In this document: positions 1-6,433 of the stretch, piece after piece | How positions within the stretch are numbered: the stretch's first letter is position 1 | Layout: the number at the start of each line of letters is the position of its first letter | Source of the DNA: Labilibaculum sp. | Lineage (GTDB): Bacteria; Bacteroidota; Bacteroidia; Bacteroidales; Marinifilaceae | Assembly: GCA_016743925.1 (NCBI GenBank) | Contig: JADGFH010000083.1 | Location: forward strand, 1 to 12,833 | DNA: 12,833 nt | Direction of reading: 5' to 3' | The notes under the pieces: model-generated | What the model saw: only the letters and a program-made list of their open reading frames with translations | Told to the model about the DNA's origin: nothing | The model's database searches: none | Program-made: the position numbers and the translations under genes

Positions 1-747
1 TTTATTGGTGATTTTTTCAAACACATTCAACAATTGTTGAGCATCATCATCGCTTGTATATCGGTATGGCCAGTATCCCAAAGTCTTGGTTCCAATACGA
101 ATGGTTTTCAAGTGTGGAATATCAGCAGCAAAAATTGCATCGATGTAATTCTCAAACATCTTTGTTTTCATTACCATTGGATCACCGCCAGTAAACAACA
201 AATCGGTAATTTGAGGATTAGCCTTTAAGTATTCAATTACCAAATCAACTTGCTTCATCGCAAATTTCAATTCATCGATACCCGTAAATTGAGGCCAACG
301 GAAACAGAAAGTACAGTATGCATGACAAGTTTGTCCCTGAGTAGGGAAAAACAACATGGTTTCGTTGTATTTATGCTGGATCCCAACCAATTTCTCACCA
401 TTCAGTTCAGGTACGTTGTGTACTTGTCCTGCCGGATTTGGGTTCAGTTCCATGCGGATCTGATTGGCTGCTTTTACAATTTCGTGTTTTGGAGCTTCCG
501 CTTTAATCAATTTAGCCATTCTATCGTAATGACTCTTCGAAAGCATGTCCTTTTGAGGAAATGTCAATATAAAAATTGGATCGTTCTCAAAATGATCCCA
601 ATCTATCAATTCATCAACAACATAATTGTTAACTTTAAAGGGAAGAACTTCTCCAACCACTTCAATATCAAAAATCTGTTCTTCGCTTAACCTCGAAATT
701 TGAGGGATCTTTTTAAAGGTCTTCAGCGTGTAAGCTCTATACTTCAT
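1..747 (-). CDS. KamA-family radical SAM protein (lysine 2,3-aminomutase-like), 3' end cut off by window
   Basis: Translating the minus strand from the ATG at 747-745 gives 249 open codons to the window edge. The C-x3-C-x2-C radical SAM cluster reads CHAYCTFC at residues 141-148 (C141, C145, C148 would bind the 4Fe-4S cluster), followed by the FTGGDPMVM motif near 185-193, the equivalent of the GGDP motif of lysine 2,3-aminomutase and EpmB. Family members use S-adenosylmethionine and PLP to move an amino group between carbons of lysine or related amino acids. The PLP lysine and the substrate-binding aspartates should lie in the missing C-terminal part, so the substrate cannot be read here. 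The segment after the cluster (FRWPQF) differs from the arginine-rich stretch of classical KamA, which argues for a separate subgroup. It is divergent from the U32 gene and has its own promoter about 250 bases upstream. The family call is firm; the exact reaction is open. Confidence 0.88.
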   Translation of the reverse strand, partial: MKYRAYTLKTFKKIPQISRLSEEQIFDIEVVGEVLPFKVNNYVVDELIDWDHFENDPIFILTFPQKDMLSKSHYDRMAKLIKAEAPKHEIVKAANQIRMELNPNPAGQVHNVPELNGEKLVGIQHKYNETMLFFPTQGQTCHAYCTFCFRWPQFTGIDELKFAMKQVDLVIEYLKANPQITDLLFTGGDPMVMKTKMFENYIDAIFAADIPHLKTIRIGTKTLGYWPYRYTSDDDAQQLLNVFEKITNK

Positions 748-777
748 AGGCCAATATCCATTTTATGTTTTAACATG

Positions 778-789
778 CAAACGCGTTTG
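778..789. repeat. 12-base perfect palindrome CAAACGCGTTTG
   Basis: CAAACG is followed directly by its reverse complement CGTTTG. It lies 31-42 bases upstream of the radical SAM start codon and inside the predicted leader, so it could be a protein-binding site on DNA or a feature of the mRNA. Function is unknown and a chance occurrence is possible. Confidence 0.45.
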
Positions 790-892
790 AAAACGATTGC
801 TTATACCTTAATTGTTAATCTAAAAAAGCTATTAGGATAAGGTAGCAGCGAAATATTATAAAACTCGCGAAAATTAGAGGCTACAAAAGAGA

Positions 893-912
893 TTCCTAAA
901 CTAGCTTAGGAA
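893..912. repeat. Inverted repeat, 7-base arms (TTCCTAA / TTAGGAA)
   Basis: The arms at 893-899 and 906-912 are perfect complements around a 6-base centre ACTAGC. On the leftward transcript the hairpin is preceded, not followed, by a U run, so it is not an intrinsic terminator in that direction. It sits in the middle of the predicted leader of the radical SAM gene and could be a structured RNA element or an operator. Confidence 0.5.
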
Positions 913-996
913 AAAACGGGATATTTTCCATATAAACTGTTCACCATCAGTCGTAAAAGGAAGGCTATTATCCCAGTGTATCAAATAGCTGTGGCG

Positions 997-1027
997 CAAA
1001 AGTAGATTAATTAAATCTCTTAAACAA
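997..1027 (-). promoter_or_regulatory. Predicted Bacteroidota promoter for the radical SAM gene
   Basis: On the minus strand a TTG at 1027-1025 is followed, after exactly 20 bases, by TACTTTTG at 1004-997. This matches the Bacteroidota primary sigma factor consensus (TTG/TTTG, 19-21 bases, TAnnTTTG). Transcription would start near 990, leaving a leader of roughly 240 bases before the ATG at 747. Start site and leader length are inferred. Confidence 0.65.
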
Positions 1028-1092
1028 GTGGCTGTTTTCGGATTAAGCAATATTAAGCCAGAGAATTAACTGTTTTGGTAGCTTTATTTGTA

Positions 1093-1123
1093 TTGCAAGA
1101 CTGGCACAGAAAGAGTACTTTTG
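1093..1123 (+). promoter_or_regulatory. Predicted Bacteroidota promoter P1 for the U32 operon
   Basis: TTG at 1093-1095, a 20-base spacer, then TACTTTTG at 1116-1123. The -7 octamer and the spacing are identical to those of the divergent promoter at 997-1027. A transcript would start near 1130, about 100 bases before the U32 start codon. Confidence 0.65.
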
Positions 1124-1150
1124 CTGAAAATCAGAAAGTCTGTACATTTG
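1121..1150 (+). promoter_or_regulatory. Predicted overlapping promoter P2 for the U32 operon
   Basis: The last three bases of the P1 -7 element (TTG, 1121-1123) can also serve as a -33 element, followed by a 19-base spacer and TACATTTG at 1143-1150. Both fit the TAnnTTTG consensus. The nested geometry means P1 and P2 could not be bound by polymerase at the same time. Confidence 0.5.
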
Positions 1151-1216
1151 TTTGCAAGTCTTTATTTAACAGCTGTACAAAGGCTTAAATATTGTAATTT
1201 TTATTTTTTCCAGATT

Positions 1217-1222
1217 AAGGAG
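1217..1222 (+). promoter_or_regulatory. Shine-Dalgarno-like AAGGAG before the U32 gene
   Basis: AAGGAG lies 9 bases before the ATG at 1232 and fixes that start. A near-perfect Shine-Dalgarno is noticeable because Bacteroidota genes often lack one. Confidence 0.6.
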
Positions 1223-1231
1223 ATTTATTAG

Positions 1232-2488
1232 ATGAATAGAAGTGAAATTGAATTAATGGCACCAGTTGGTTCTTATGAATCATTAATGGCGGCTATTCAG
1301 GGAGGAGCCAATTCTATCTACTTTGGCATTGAGCAGTTGAACATGAGATCGCGATCTTCAAACAATTTTACCATTGAAGATTTGCATAAAATAGCTTCCC
1401 TTTGTAAGGAAAACAATATCAAATCTTACCTTACTGTGAATACAGTATTGTTCGATCATGACATTAAGGTGATGCATAAAATTGTAGATGCGGCAAAAGA
1501 AGGTGGCGTAACAGCTATTATTGCTGCCGATGTTTCTGCAATCATGTATGCACGAACAATAGATGTAGAGGTTCATATTTCTACTCAATGCAATATCACG
1601 AATATTGAGGCGGTTAAATTTTATGCGCAATTTGCCGACGTGGTTGTATTGGCTCGTGAGTTAAACTTGAATCAGGTTGCTGCTATTTACAAGCAAATTA
1701 TTGAGGAAGAAATTCGCGGACCTAAAGGCGAATTGATACAAATCGAGATGTTTGCACACGGAGCATTGTGCATGGCGGTTTCAGGAAAATGTTATTTGAG
1801 TTTGCACGAGAAAAATTCTTCGGCCAATCGTGGTGCTTGCATGCAAACTTGCAGAAAGGCTTATACGGTAACCGAAAAAGAATCTGGTAACGAATTGGAG
1901 ATTGATAATGAATTTATCATGTCGCCAAAAGATTTGTGTACAATTGGTTTCGTAAATAAAATGATAGATGCTGGTGTTCGTGTTCTAAAATTTGAAGGTC
2001 GTGCTCGCTCTCCAGAATATGTAAAAACAGTACTTTCTAGTTACAACGAAGCTGTTGATGCTTACCTTGATGGATCTTATAATCAAGGGAAGATTGACAT
2101 GTGGATGGATCAATTGGCAACGGTGTTTAATCGTGGTTTTTGGAATGGATACTATTTGGGGCAGAAGCTTGGAGAGTGGAGCAGCGAATATGGTAACCGT
2201 GCTACAAAGCGTAAAATGCTTGTTGGAAAAGGAACCAATTACTTTGCCAAGATAAAAGTTGCGGAATTCCAATTGGAATCTCAAGAGTTGAGTGTAGGAG
2301 ATAATATCCTGATTACAGGACCTACAACAGGAGTGGTAGAAACCACAATAAAAGAGATTCGTGTTGGCATGAAATCAGTCGAAAAAGCTGTGAAAGGGGA
2401 TAGTTTTTCCATTGCCATGGATACAATGATTCGCCGATCAGATAAATTGTATAAAATTGTAGAGGTTACAAATGATTTAATTCAATAA
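1232..2488 (+). CDS. Peptidase U32 family protein (418 aa), probable iron-sulfur RNA-modifying type
   Basis: The U32 signature E-x-F-x2-G-x-L-C-x6-C-x-L-S is present as IEMFAHGALC...GKCYLS at residues 171-190. Cysteines C180, C187, C203 and C207 form a C-x6-C-x15-C-x3-C set. In studied U32 relatives (TrhP/YegQ, RlhA, UbiU/UbiV) four cysteines in this region hold a 4Fe-4S cluster, and the proteins support hydroxylation of tRNA, rRNA or ubiquinone rather than proteolysis. C236 is another possible ligand, as UbiU and UbiV place their fourth cysteine further downstream. The N-terminal half (LMAPVGSYESLMAAIQGGA) is the usual TIM-barrel start. At 418 residues it is about the length of short U32 proteins and looks intact. 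The tRNA hydroxylase TrhP is my best functional guess, but the substrate is inferred. It starts a probable operon with tlpA and DUF2797 and has two upstream promoters. No signal peptide is seen, so it is cytoplasmic. Confidence 0.9.
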   Translation: MNRSEIELMAPVGSYESLMAAIQGGANSIYFGIEQLNMRSRSSNNFTIEDLHKIASLCKENNIKSYLTVNTVLFDHDIKVMHKIVDAAKEGGVTAIIAADVSAIMYARTIDVEVHISTQCNITNIEAVKFYAQFADVVVLARELNLNQVAAIYKQIIEEEIRGPKGELIQIEMFAHGALCMAVSGKCYLSLHEKNSSANRGACMQTCRKAYTVTEKESGNELEIDNEFIMSPKDLCTIGFVNKMIDAGVRVLKFEGRARSPEYVKTVLSSYNEAVDAYLDGSYNQGKIDMWMDQLATVFNRGFWNGYYLGQKLGEWSSEYGNRATKRKMLVGKGTNYFAKIKVAEFQLESQELSVGDNILITGPTTGVVETTIKEIRVGMKSVEKAVKGDSFSIAMDTMIRRSDKLYKIVEVTNDLIQ

Positions 2489-2518
2489 TCGTATTGTACC
2501 GATGCGGATAATTTGAAA

Positions 2519-2549
2519 TGTACAGGCGCAATGCAGTGCGTCTCTAACA
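2519..2549. repeat. Imperfect palindrome, REP-like dispersed repeat candidate
   Basis: Left arm TGTACAGGCGCA (2519-2530) and right arm TGCGTCTCTAACA (2537-2549) are near-complements around ATGCAG. The mismatches are two substitutions and one extra base. From memory it resembles the short palindromes with a GACGCAATGCATTGCGTC core that are scattered between genes in Bacteroidota and other genomes; this would be a slightly decayed copy. It lies between the U32 and thioredoxin genes and ends 8 bases before the thioredoxin ATG. Confidence 0.5.
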
Positions 2550-2557
2550 AGATTAAT

Positions 2558-3061
2558 ATGAAAAAATTACTATTTGCGCTAATTGCCATTATTGCTACAA
2601 CAAATTTAATTGCTCAAAATCATCAAGGATCATTGGTGAAAGAAGGAGACAAAGTACCCACTTTTACAGTCACAACTCTTGATGGAGAAGAAGTTGCCAT
2701 CGAAAAGCTAATGGGTAAAGTGGTATTAATTAATTTCTTTGCTACTTGGTGCGGACCATGTATGAAAGAAATGCCAGAGGTAGAAAGCCAAGTGTGGCCT
2801 AAGTTTAAAGATCAGAACTTTGCAATGGTTTCAATCGGAAGAGAGCATACGAAGGAAGAATTGCTTAAATGGAATAAGAAGAAAGGTTTTACTTTCCCAA
2901 TTGCTCCAGATCCTAAACGTGAGGTATATTCTAAATTTGCAAGTCAGTACATTCCTCGTAACTTTATTGTTGATAAAACCGGAAAAATCATTTGGCAAGG
3001 AGTTGGTTTCGATCAAAAAGAGCTAGACCAGATGATAAAGGTTATTGAGTCGAATTTGTAA
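2558..3061 (+). CDS. TlpA/ResA-family exported thioredoxin-like protein (167 aa)
   Basis: The redox motif WCGPC is at residues 64-68 within VVLINFFATWCGPCMKEMP, and the cis-proline region reads YIPRNF (P133). This is the TlpA/AhpC-TSA type of thioredoxin fold, which reduces or exchanges disulfides in exported proteins. The first 20 residues (MKKLLFALIAIIATTNLIAQ) are a classical Sec signal peptide with likely cleavage after NLIA. No lipobox cysteine is present, so a soluble periplasmic location is expected. An in-frame ATG at 2513 would add 15 residues, but these fall in the palindrome at 2519-2549 and would bury the signal peptide, so the start at 2558 is preferred. The gene follows U32 by 69 bases and ends 11 bases before the DUF2797 gene, consistent with one transcript. 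Its partner proteins are unknown. Confidence 0.9.
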   Translation: MKKLLFALIAIIATTNLIAQNHQGSLVKEGDKVPTFTVTTLDGEEVAIEKLMGKVVLINFFATWCGPCMKEMPEVESQVWPKFKDQNFAMVSIGREHTKEELLKWNKKKGFTFPIAPDPKREVYSKFASQYIPRNFIVDKTGKIIWQGVGFDQKELDQMIKVIESNL

Positions 3062-3072
3062 ACAGCAGTTGA

Positions 3073-3873
3073 ATGCAAAAACAAGGAAATATAAGAAAAA
3101 TGCATACTGATCTTGACGATCAGGTTAAGTATCAACTACCAATTGGTAATGAAAAGATTGATTTGAATGTTTTAATTGGTAAGGAATTAAAGCTTACCTA
3201 TTTGGGTCAGATCAATTGCATTCATTGTGGCAAAAAAACAAAAACATCATTTTCACAAGGTTATTGTTATACTTGTTTTACCACATTGCCACAAACAGAT
3301 CCTAGTATTTTGCGTCCAGAGTTAGATCTTTCTTATCTGGGAATTGCTAGGGATATGGAATGGGCAAAAGAGAATTCATTGAAACCACACTATGTTTATT
3401 TAGCCTATTCTGGGAACTTAAAAGTAGGTGTAACTCGTGAGTCTCAGGTTCCAACAAGATGGATTGATCAAGGTGCAAGTAAAGCTATTAAATTGGCTAA
3501 AACACCTAATAGACATATTGCAGGTGTAATTGAAGTTGCCCTAAAAGAGCATTTTTCAGATAAAACAAATTGGCGGGCAATGTTGAAGTTGGTTAATTCA
3601 AATGATATTGACCTAGCTGAGGAGAAAGTTAAAGCAAAAGAATTACTTCATCCTGAATTACAACAATATATTTCTGATGAGGATGAGCTTACTGATATTG
3701 TTTATCCAATGGAGATGATTCCTGACAAAGTGGTGAGTTTTAGCTTTGAAAAAGAGAAAGAATTTACTGGAATTTTGAAAGGAATTAAGGGACAGTACTT
3801 AATTTTTGACGAAGGGAAAGTAATAAATATTCGCAAACACAGCGGATATTTAATTGAATTGAAAGCAGAATAA
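3073..3873 (+). CDS. DUF2797 family protein with zinc-ribbon-like cysteines (266 aa)
   Basis: The sequence matches my memory of the DUF2797 family: INCIHCGKKTKTSFSQGYCYTCF, then YVYLAYSGNLKVGVTR, PTRWIDQGA and DKTNWRAML. C49, C52, C65 and C68 form a C-x2-C...C-x2-C zinc-ribbon pattern. The central part (residues 107-160: Y-V-Y-L, K-V-G-V-T-R, R129, then E154) looks like a worn GIY-YIG or T5orf172 nuclease core, but that is only my inference. The C-terminal segment (FTGILKGIKGQYLIFDEGKVINIR) is probably a small beta domain. No signal peptide or membrane segment is present. Function is unknown. The start at 3073 keeps an N-terminal QGNIRKM that fits the family; an ATG at 3100 is an alternative. 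The gene is third in the U32-tlpA unit. No terminator is visible in the 123 bases before ilvE. Confidence 0.87.
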   Translation: MQKQGNIRKMHTDLDDQVKYQLPIGNEKIDLNVLIGKELKLTYLGQINCIHCGKKTKTSFSQGYCYTCFTTLPQTDPSILRPELDLSYLGIARDMEWAKENSLKPHYVYLAYSGNLKVGVTRESQVPTRWIDQGASKAIKLAKTPNRHIAGVIEVALKEHFSDKTNWRAMLKLVNSNDIDLAEEKVKAKELLHPELQQYISDEDELTDIVYPMEMIPDKVVSFSFEKEKEFTGILKGIKGQYLIFDEGKVINIRKHSGYLIELKAE

Positions 3874-3917
3874 GCAAAAAAGGAACAAATTGTAGGCAAA
3901 AAGATCGAATTTCTTAA

Positions 3918-3925
3918 TATATTTG
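3918..3925 (+). promoter_or_regulatory. Possible -7 element for ilvE (TATATTTG)
   Basis: TATATTTG fits TAnnTTTG and lies about 72 bases before the ilvE ATG. No TTG is found at the expected 19-21 bases upstream (the nearest, 3890-3892, is 25 bases away), so this is a weak prediction. ilvE may also be read from the upstream operon. Confidence 0.35.
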
Positions 3926-3996
3926 TCTTTGTATTTTTATACTCAAAACAAAACACAATAAATATCCTTTACTAATCGTAAAATTCTTAATTAGAG

Positions 3997-5013
3997 ATGG
4001 AAAAAATTAACTGGGAAGAATTTGGTTTTGGTTACACAAAAACTGATTACAATGTTCGTTGTCACTTTCGTGATGGAAAATGGGGAGAATTAGAAACTTC
4101 TTCTTCAGATCAAGTAAATGTACATATTGCAGCTACAGGTCTGCATTACGGACAGCAAGCATTTGAAGGTTTAAAAGCTTTTAAAGGCCCAGATGGAAAA
4201 GTTAGAGTATTCCGTATCAATGAGAATGCAAAACGTATGCAAACTTCTTCTCACGGTATCATGATGGCTGAAATGCCTGTTGATTTGTTTGAAGAAGCAG
4301 TTGTAAAGGCGATTAAATTGAATGAAAGATGGATTCCTCCGTATGAATCAGGAGCTTCTCTTTATATTCGTCCTGTTTTATTCGGAAATGGTGCACAAGT
4401 TGGTGTTAGTCCAGCTCCAGAATACACATTTGCTGTATTTGTAATGCCAGTAGGACCTTATTTCAAAGAAGGTTTCAAGCCAACCGATTACGTTGTTTAT
4501 CGCGAATACGATCGTGCTGCTCCTCAAGGAACAGGTACTATCAAAGTAGGTGGTAACTACGCTGCTTCGTTAAGAGGAGGTTCTCGTGCACATGACGAAG
4601 GATACTCGGCAGTATTGTTCTTAGATGCTAAAGAGAAAAAATATATTGACGAATGTGGTCCAGCTAATTTCTTCGGAATTAAGGATAACACTTACGTAAC
4701 GCCAAAATCAAACTCAATTTTGCCATCTATTACAAACAAAAGTTTGTGTCAGATTGCAGAAGATATGGGAATGAATGTAGAGCGTCGTCCAATTGAGGTG
4801 ACAGAATTAGCTAATTTTACCGAAGCTGGAGCTTGTGGAACTGCTGCTGTTATTTCTCCAATTCGTAAAGTGGTTGATGCTGACAACAAGATTGATTATT
4901 TCTTCGGTGATGAGGCTGGAAAAACTAGTTTCAAATTGTACGAAACGCTTCGTGGAATTCAGTACGGAACAGTTGAGGACAAGCACGATTGGAATACAAT
5001 TATTGAATTTTAA
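3997..5013 (+). CDS. ilvE: Branched-chain amino acid aminotransferase (338 aa)
   Basis: This is a PLP fold-type IV aminotransferase that interconverts leucine, isoleucine and valine with their 2-oxo acids, using glutamate/2-oxoglutarate. Visible landmarks are LHYGQQAFEGLKAF (residues 49-62), SLYIRPVLFG (121-130), the Schiff-base lysine K183 in GTIKVGGNYA, the cofactor-binding DECGPANFF (218-226, E219) and GACGTAAVISP (278-288). At 338 residues with this pattern it belongs to the longer type II, mitochondrial-BCAT-like group rather than the roughly 310-residue E. coli IlvE. The protein is complete and cytosolic. A strong hairpin terminator follows 36 bases after the stop. No other ilv or leu genes are in the window, so it is not part of a visible biosynthetic operon. 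Confidence 0.95.
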   Translation: MEKINWEEFGFGYTKTDYNVRCHFRDGKWGELETSSSDQVNVHIAATGLHYGQQAFEGLKAFKGPDGKVRVFRINENAKRMQTSSHGIMMAEMPVDLFEEAVVKAIKLNERWIPPYESGASLYIRPVLFGNGAQVGVSPAPEYTFAVFVMPVGPYFKEGFKPTDYVVYREYDRAAPQGTGTIKVGGNYAASLRGGSRAHDEGYSAVLFLDAKEKKYIDECGPANFFGIKDNTYVTPKSNSILPSITNKSLCQIAEDMGMNVERRPIEVTELANFTEAGACGTAAVISPIRKVVDADNKIDYFFGDEAGKTSFKLYETLRGIQYGTVEDKHDWNTIIEF

Positions 5014-5048
5014 GAATGCAATTGGCGCTTAGCCATTAGCAAAAAGAT

Positions 5049-5087
5049 AAAAAGAGGAAATTCTATTTAGAATTTCCTCTTTTTTTT
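5049..5087 (+). terminator. Intrinsic terminator of ilvE (probably bidirectional)
   Basis: AGAGGAAATTCT (5053-5064) pairs perfectly with AGAATTTCCTCT (5069-5080) around an ATTT loop. The stem extends by four A-T pairs and ends in a T run to 5087. The A run on the left means it would also work on the opposite strand. Confidence 0.92.
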
Positions 5088-5116
5088 ATAATGGCAATGA
5101 AATAGACCAAAAATAA

Positions 5117-5146
5117 AAGAGAGAGTACCAAATGGAACTCTCTCTT
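5117..5146 (-). terminator. Intrinsic terminator of the convergent aminotransferase
   Basis: AAGAGAGAGTACC (5117-5129) pairs with GGAACTCTCTCTT (5134-5146) with one A-A mismatch and a 4-base loop. On the minus strand the stem runs into a T-rich tail (5118 down to 5109), so it serves the gene at 5207-6433. On the plus strand no T run follows. Confidence 0.85.
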
Positions 5147-5206
5147 ATCTCATTGTAAGGTGAGAATTTAGGATTTATAAAAAATAAAAAAGTGTTTGAT
5201 TTTAAA

Positions 5207-6433
5207 TCAAACGGTTAAATATTTGTCTTTTTGTAAGGTTTTGATCGATTCAGCTAATCGTTGAACACCTATTCTATTCTGGTCTTCATCCATAAAGGAA
5301 AAGTTAATCCTTATGGTGTTTTTACCACTGCCATCGCAGTGGAAAACCGAACCCAATACAAATGCGACATTCTTCTCAATTGCAATTTTAAAGAGGTCTT
5401 CCGCATCCATATCTTCAGGCAATATAAGAAAAAGAAATAAACCACCCTCAGGTTTTGTCCATTTAACTCCCTTAGGCATAAATTCCTCAAAGGCTTCTAG
5501 CATCACATCACGTTTGCGATGATACATTTTTATAATGTTTTTTAAGTTTTTGTCGAACAATCCTTTTTCGAGATATCTGGCGGTAATTTTTTGTACAAAA
5601 GGAGAGGTGCAGAGGTCAGTCGATTGCTTGGCTTTTACAAACTTATTGATGATAGCTTCGTGAGCAATTACCCATCCAATTCTAAATCCAGGAACAAAAA
5701 TTTTAGAAAAAGTTCCCAGACAAATCACTTGTCCTGAATTGTCCAGATCATACATCATTCTTTGAGATGCTCCTTCAAAACGCAATTCTCGATATGGACT
5801 GTCTTCAATGATTAAAATATTGTATTTTTTAGCAATATCGATGATTTCCAATCTTCTGCCTTCTGGCATGGTGATGCCTGCAGGGTTTTGGAAATCAGGA
5901 ATTACATAAATAAATTTTGGCAAATCAGTAGCTGCTTGAAGTTTAACTAAAGCTTCTTCAAGCAAGTCGGATCGCATTCCGAATTCATCAAATTTTATAC
6001 CTATAGGAATTGCTCCATAGTTCGAAAAAGCTCCTAATCCACCCAAATAGCTCGGTAAGCCACAAATGATTTTATCGCCTCGGTTAATAAATATTTTACC
6101 AGCTAAATCGAGTCCTTGTTGAGATGAGGTAAGTATGCTAATATTATCAATACTAATGTTCAAACCAATTTTTTGATAACGTTCAAGCAGGATTTGGCGA
6201 AGATGAGTTTCACCTTCAGTTTGACCATACTGCAAAGCAGAACTTCCTTCTTCATCCAGAACTTCATTGCTTATTTGTTTTAACTCTTCAATCGGAAATG
6301 TACTAGGAGCTGGTAATCCGCCCGCAAAAGAGATGATATCAGGTCTTTGAGTTAATTTTAATAGCTCTCTGATAACCGATCGTTTCATGCTTTTGGCACT
6401 ATCCGAAAGAATGTTTTCTAAATTTGTGATCAT
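5207..6433 (-). CDS. PLP-dependent class I/II aminotransferase, LysN/2-aminoadipate-type (408 aa)
   Basis: This is a fold-type I aminotransferase. N183-P184 in DFQNPAG, D211 and Y214 in EDSPYRELRF, the Schiff-base K244 in GTFSKIFVPGFRIGW (S243, R251) and R375 in NTIRINFS, which would hold the substrate carboxylate, are all in place. The N-terminus ISFAGGLPAPSTFP is typical of the group containing LysN (2-aminoadipate aminotransferase), kynurenine aminotransferase II and the catalytic half of MocR regulators. There is no N-terminal HTH domain, so it is an enzyme and not a MocR regulator. Likely substrates are 2-aminoadipate, leucine, or aromatic amino acids with 2-oxoglutarate; specificity cannot be read from the sequence. 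The ATG at 6433 is preceded closely by a purine-rich AAAAGGGGGAAC. It converges on ilvE and lies 161 bases downstream of the cyclase gene on the same strand, so partial read-through from it is possible. Confidence 0.9.
   Translation of the reverse strand: MITNLENILSDSAKSMKRSVIRELLKLTQRPDIISFAGGLPAPSTFPIEELKQISNEVLDEEGSSALQYGQTEGETHLRQILLERYQKIGLNISIDNISILTSSQQGLDLAGKIFINRGDKIICGLPSYLGGLGAFSNYGAIPIGIKFDEFGMRSDLLEEALVKLQAATDLPKFIYVIPDFQNPAGITMPEGRRLEIIDIAKKYNILIIEDSPYRELRFEGASQRMMYDLDNSGQVICLGTFSKIFVPGFRIGWVIAHEAIINKFVKAKQSTDLCTSPFVQKITARYLEKGLFDKNLKNIIKMYHRKRDVMLEAFEEFMPKGVKWTKPEGGLFLFLILPEDMDAEDLFKIAIEKNVAFVLGSVFHCDGSGKNTIRINFSFMDEDQNRIGVQRLAESIKTLQKDKYLTV

Larger units (their letters stand above)
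748..1231. other. Divergent intergenic control region (484 bases)
   Basis: No gene of useful length is seen here on either strand. The region holds one leftward promoter (997-1027), two nested rightward promoters (1093-1150), a 20-base inverted repeat (893-912), a 12-base palindrome (778-789) and short direct repeats (ATTAAGC at 1042 and 1052; CTGTACA at 1140 and 1173). I see no tRNA or recognisable riboswitch; in particular nothing resembles a lysine riboswitch although the leftward gene is KamA-like. The 748-990 part would be transcribed as the 5' leader of the radical SAM gene. Confidence 0.6.

Noticed and set aside
34..690. Two plus-strand open frames (34-228 and 250-690) opposite the left-edge gene
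   Set aside because: They are antisense to the clear radical SAM coding frame, have no family resemblance and contain cysteine- and phenylalanine-rich nonsense-like sequence typical of shadow frames.
748..990. Lysine riboswitch in front of the KamA-like gene
   Set aside because: I looked for the conserved core and multi-stem layout and saw neither; the hairpins present are small and isolated.
2513..2557. Upstream start at 2513 for the thioredoxin gene
   Set aside because: The extra 15 residues are encoded mostly by the palindrome at 2519-2549 and would place a charged, cysteine-containing stretch before an otherwise perfect signal peptide.
5207..6433. MocR-type transcription regulator reading of the aminotransferase
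   Set aside because: There is no N-terminal winged-helix domain; the protein begins directly with the aminotransferase fold.
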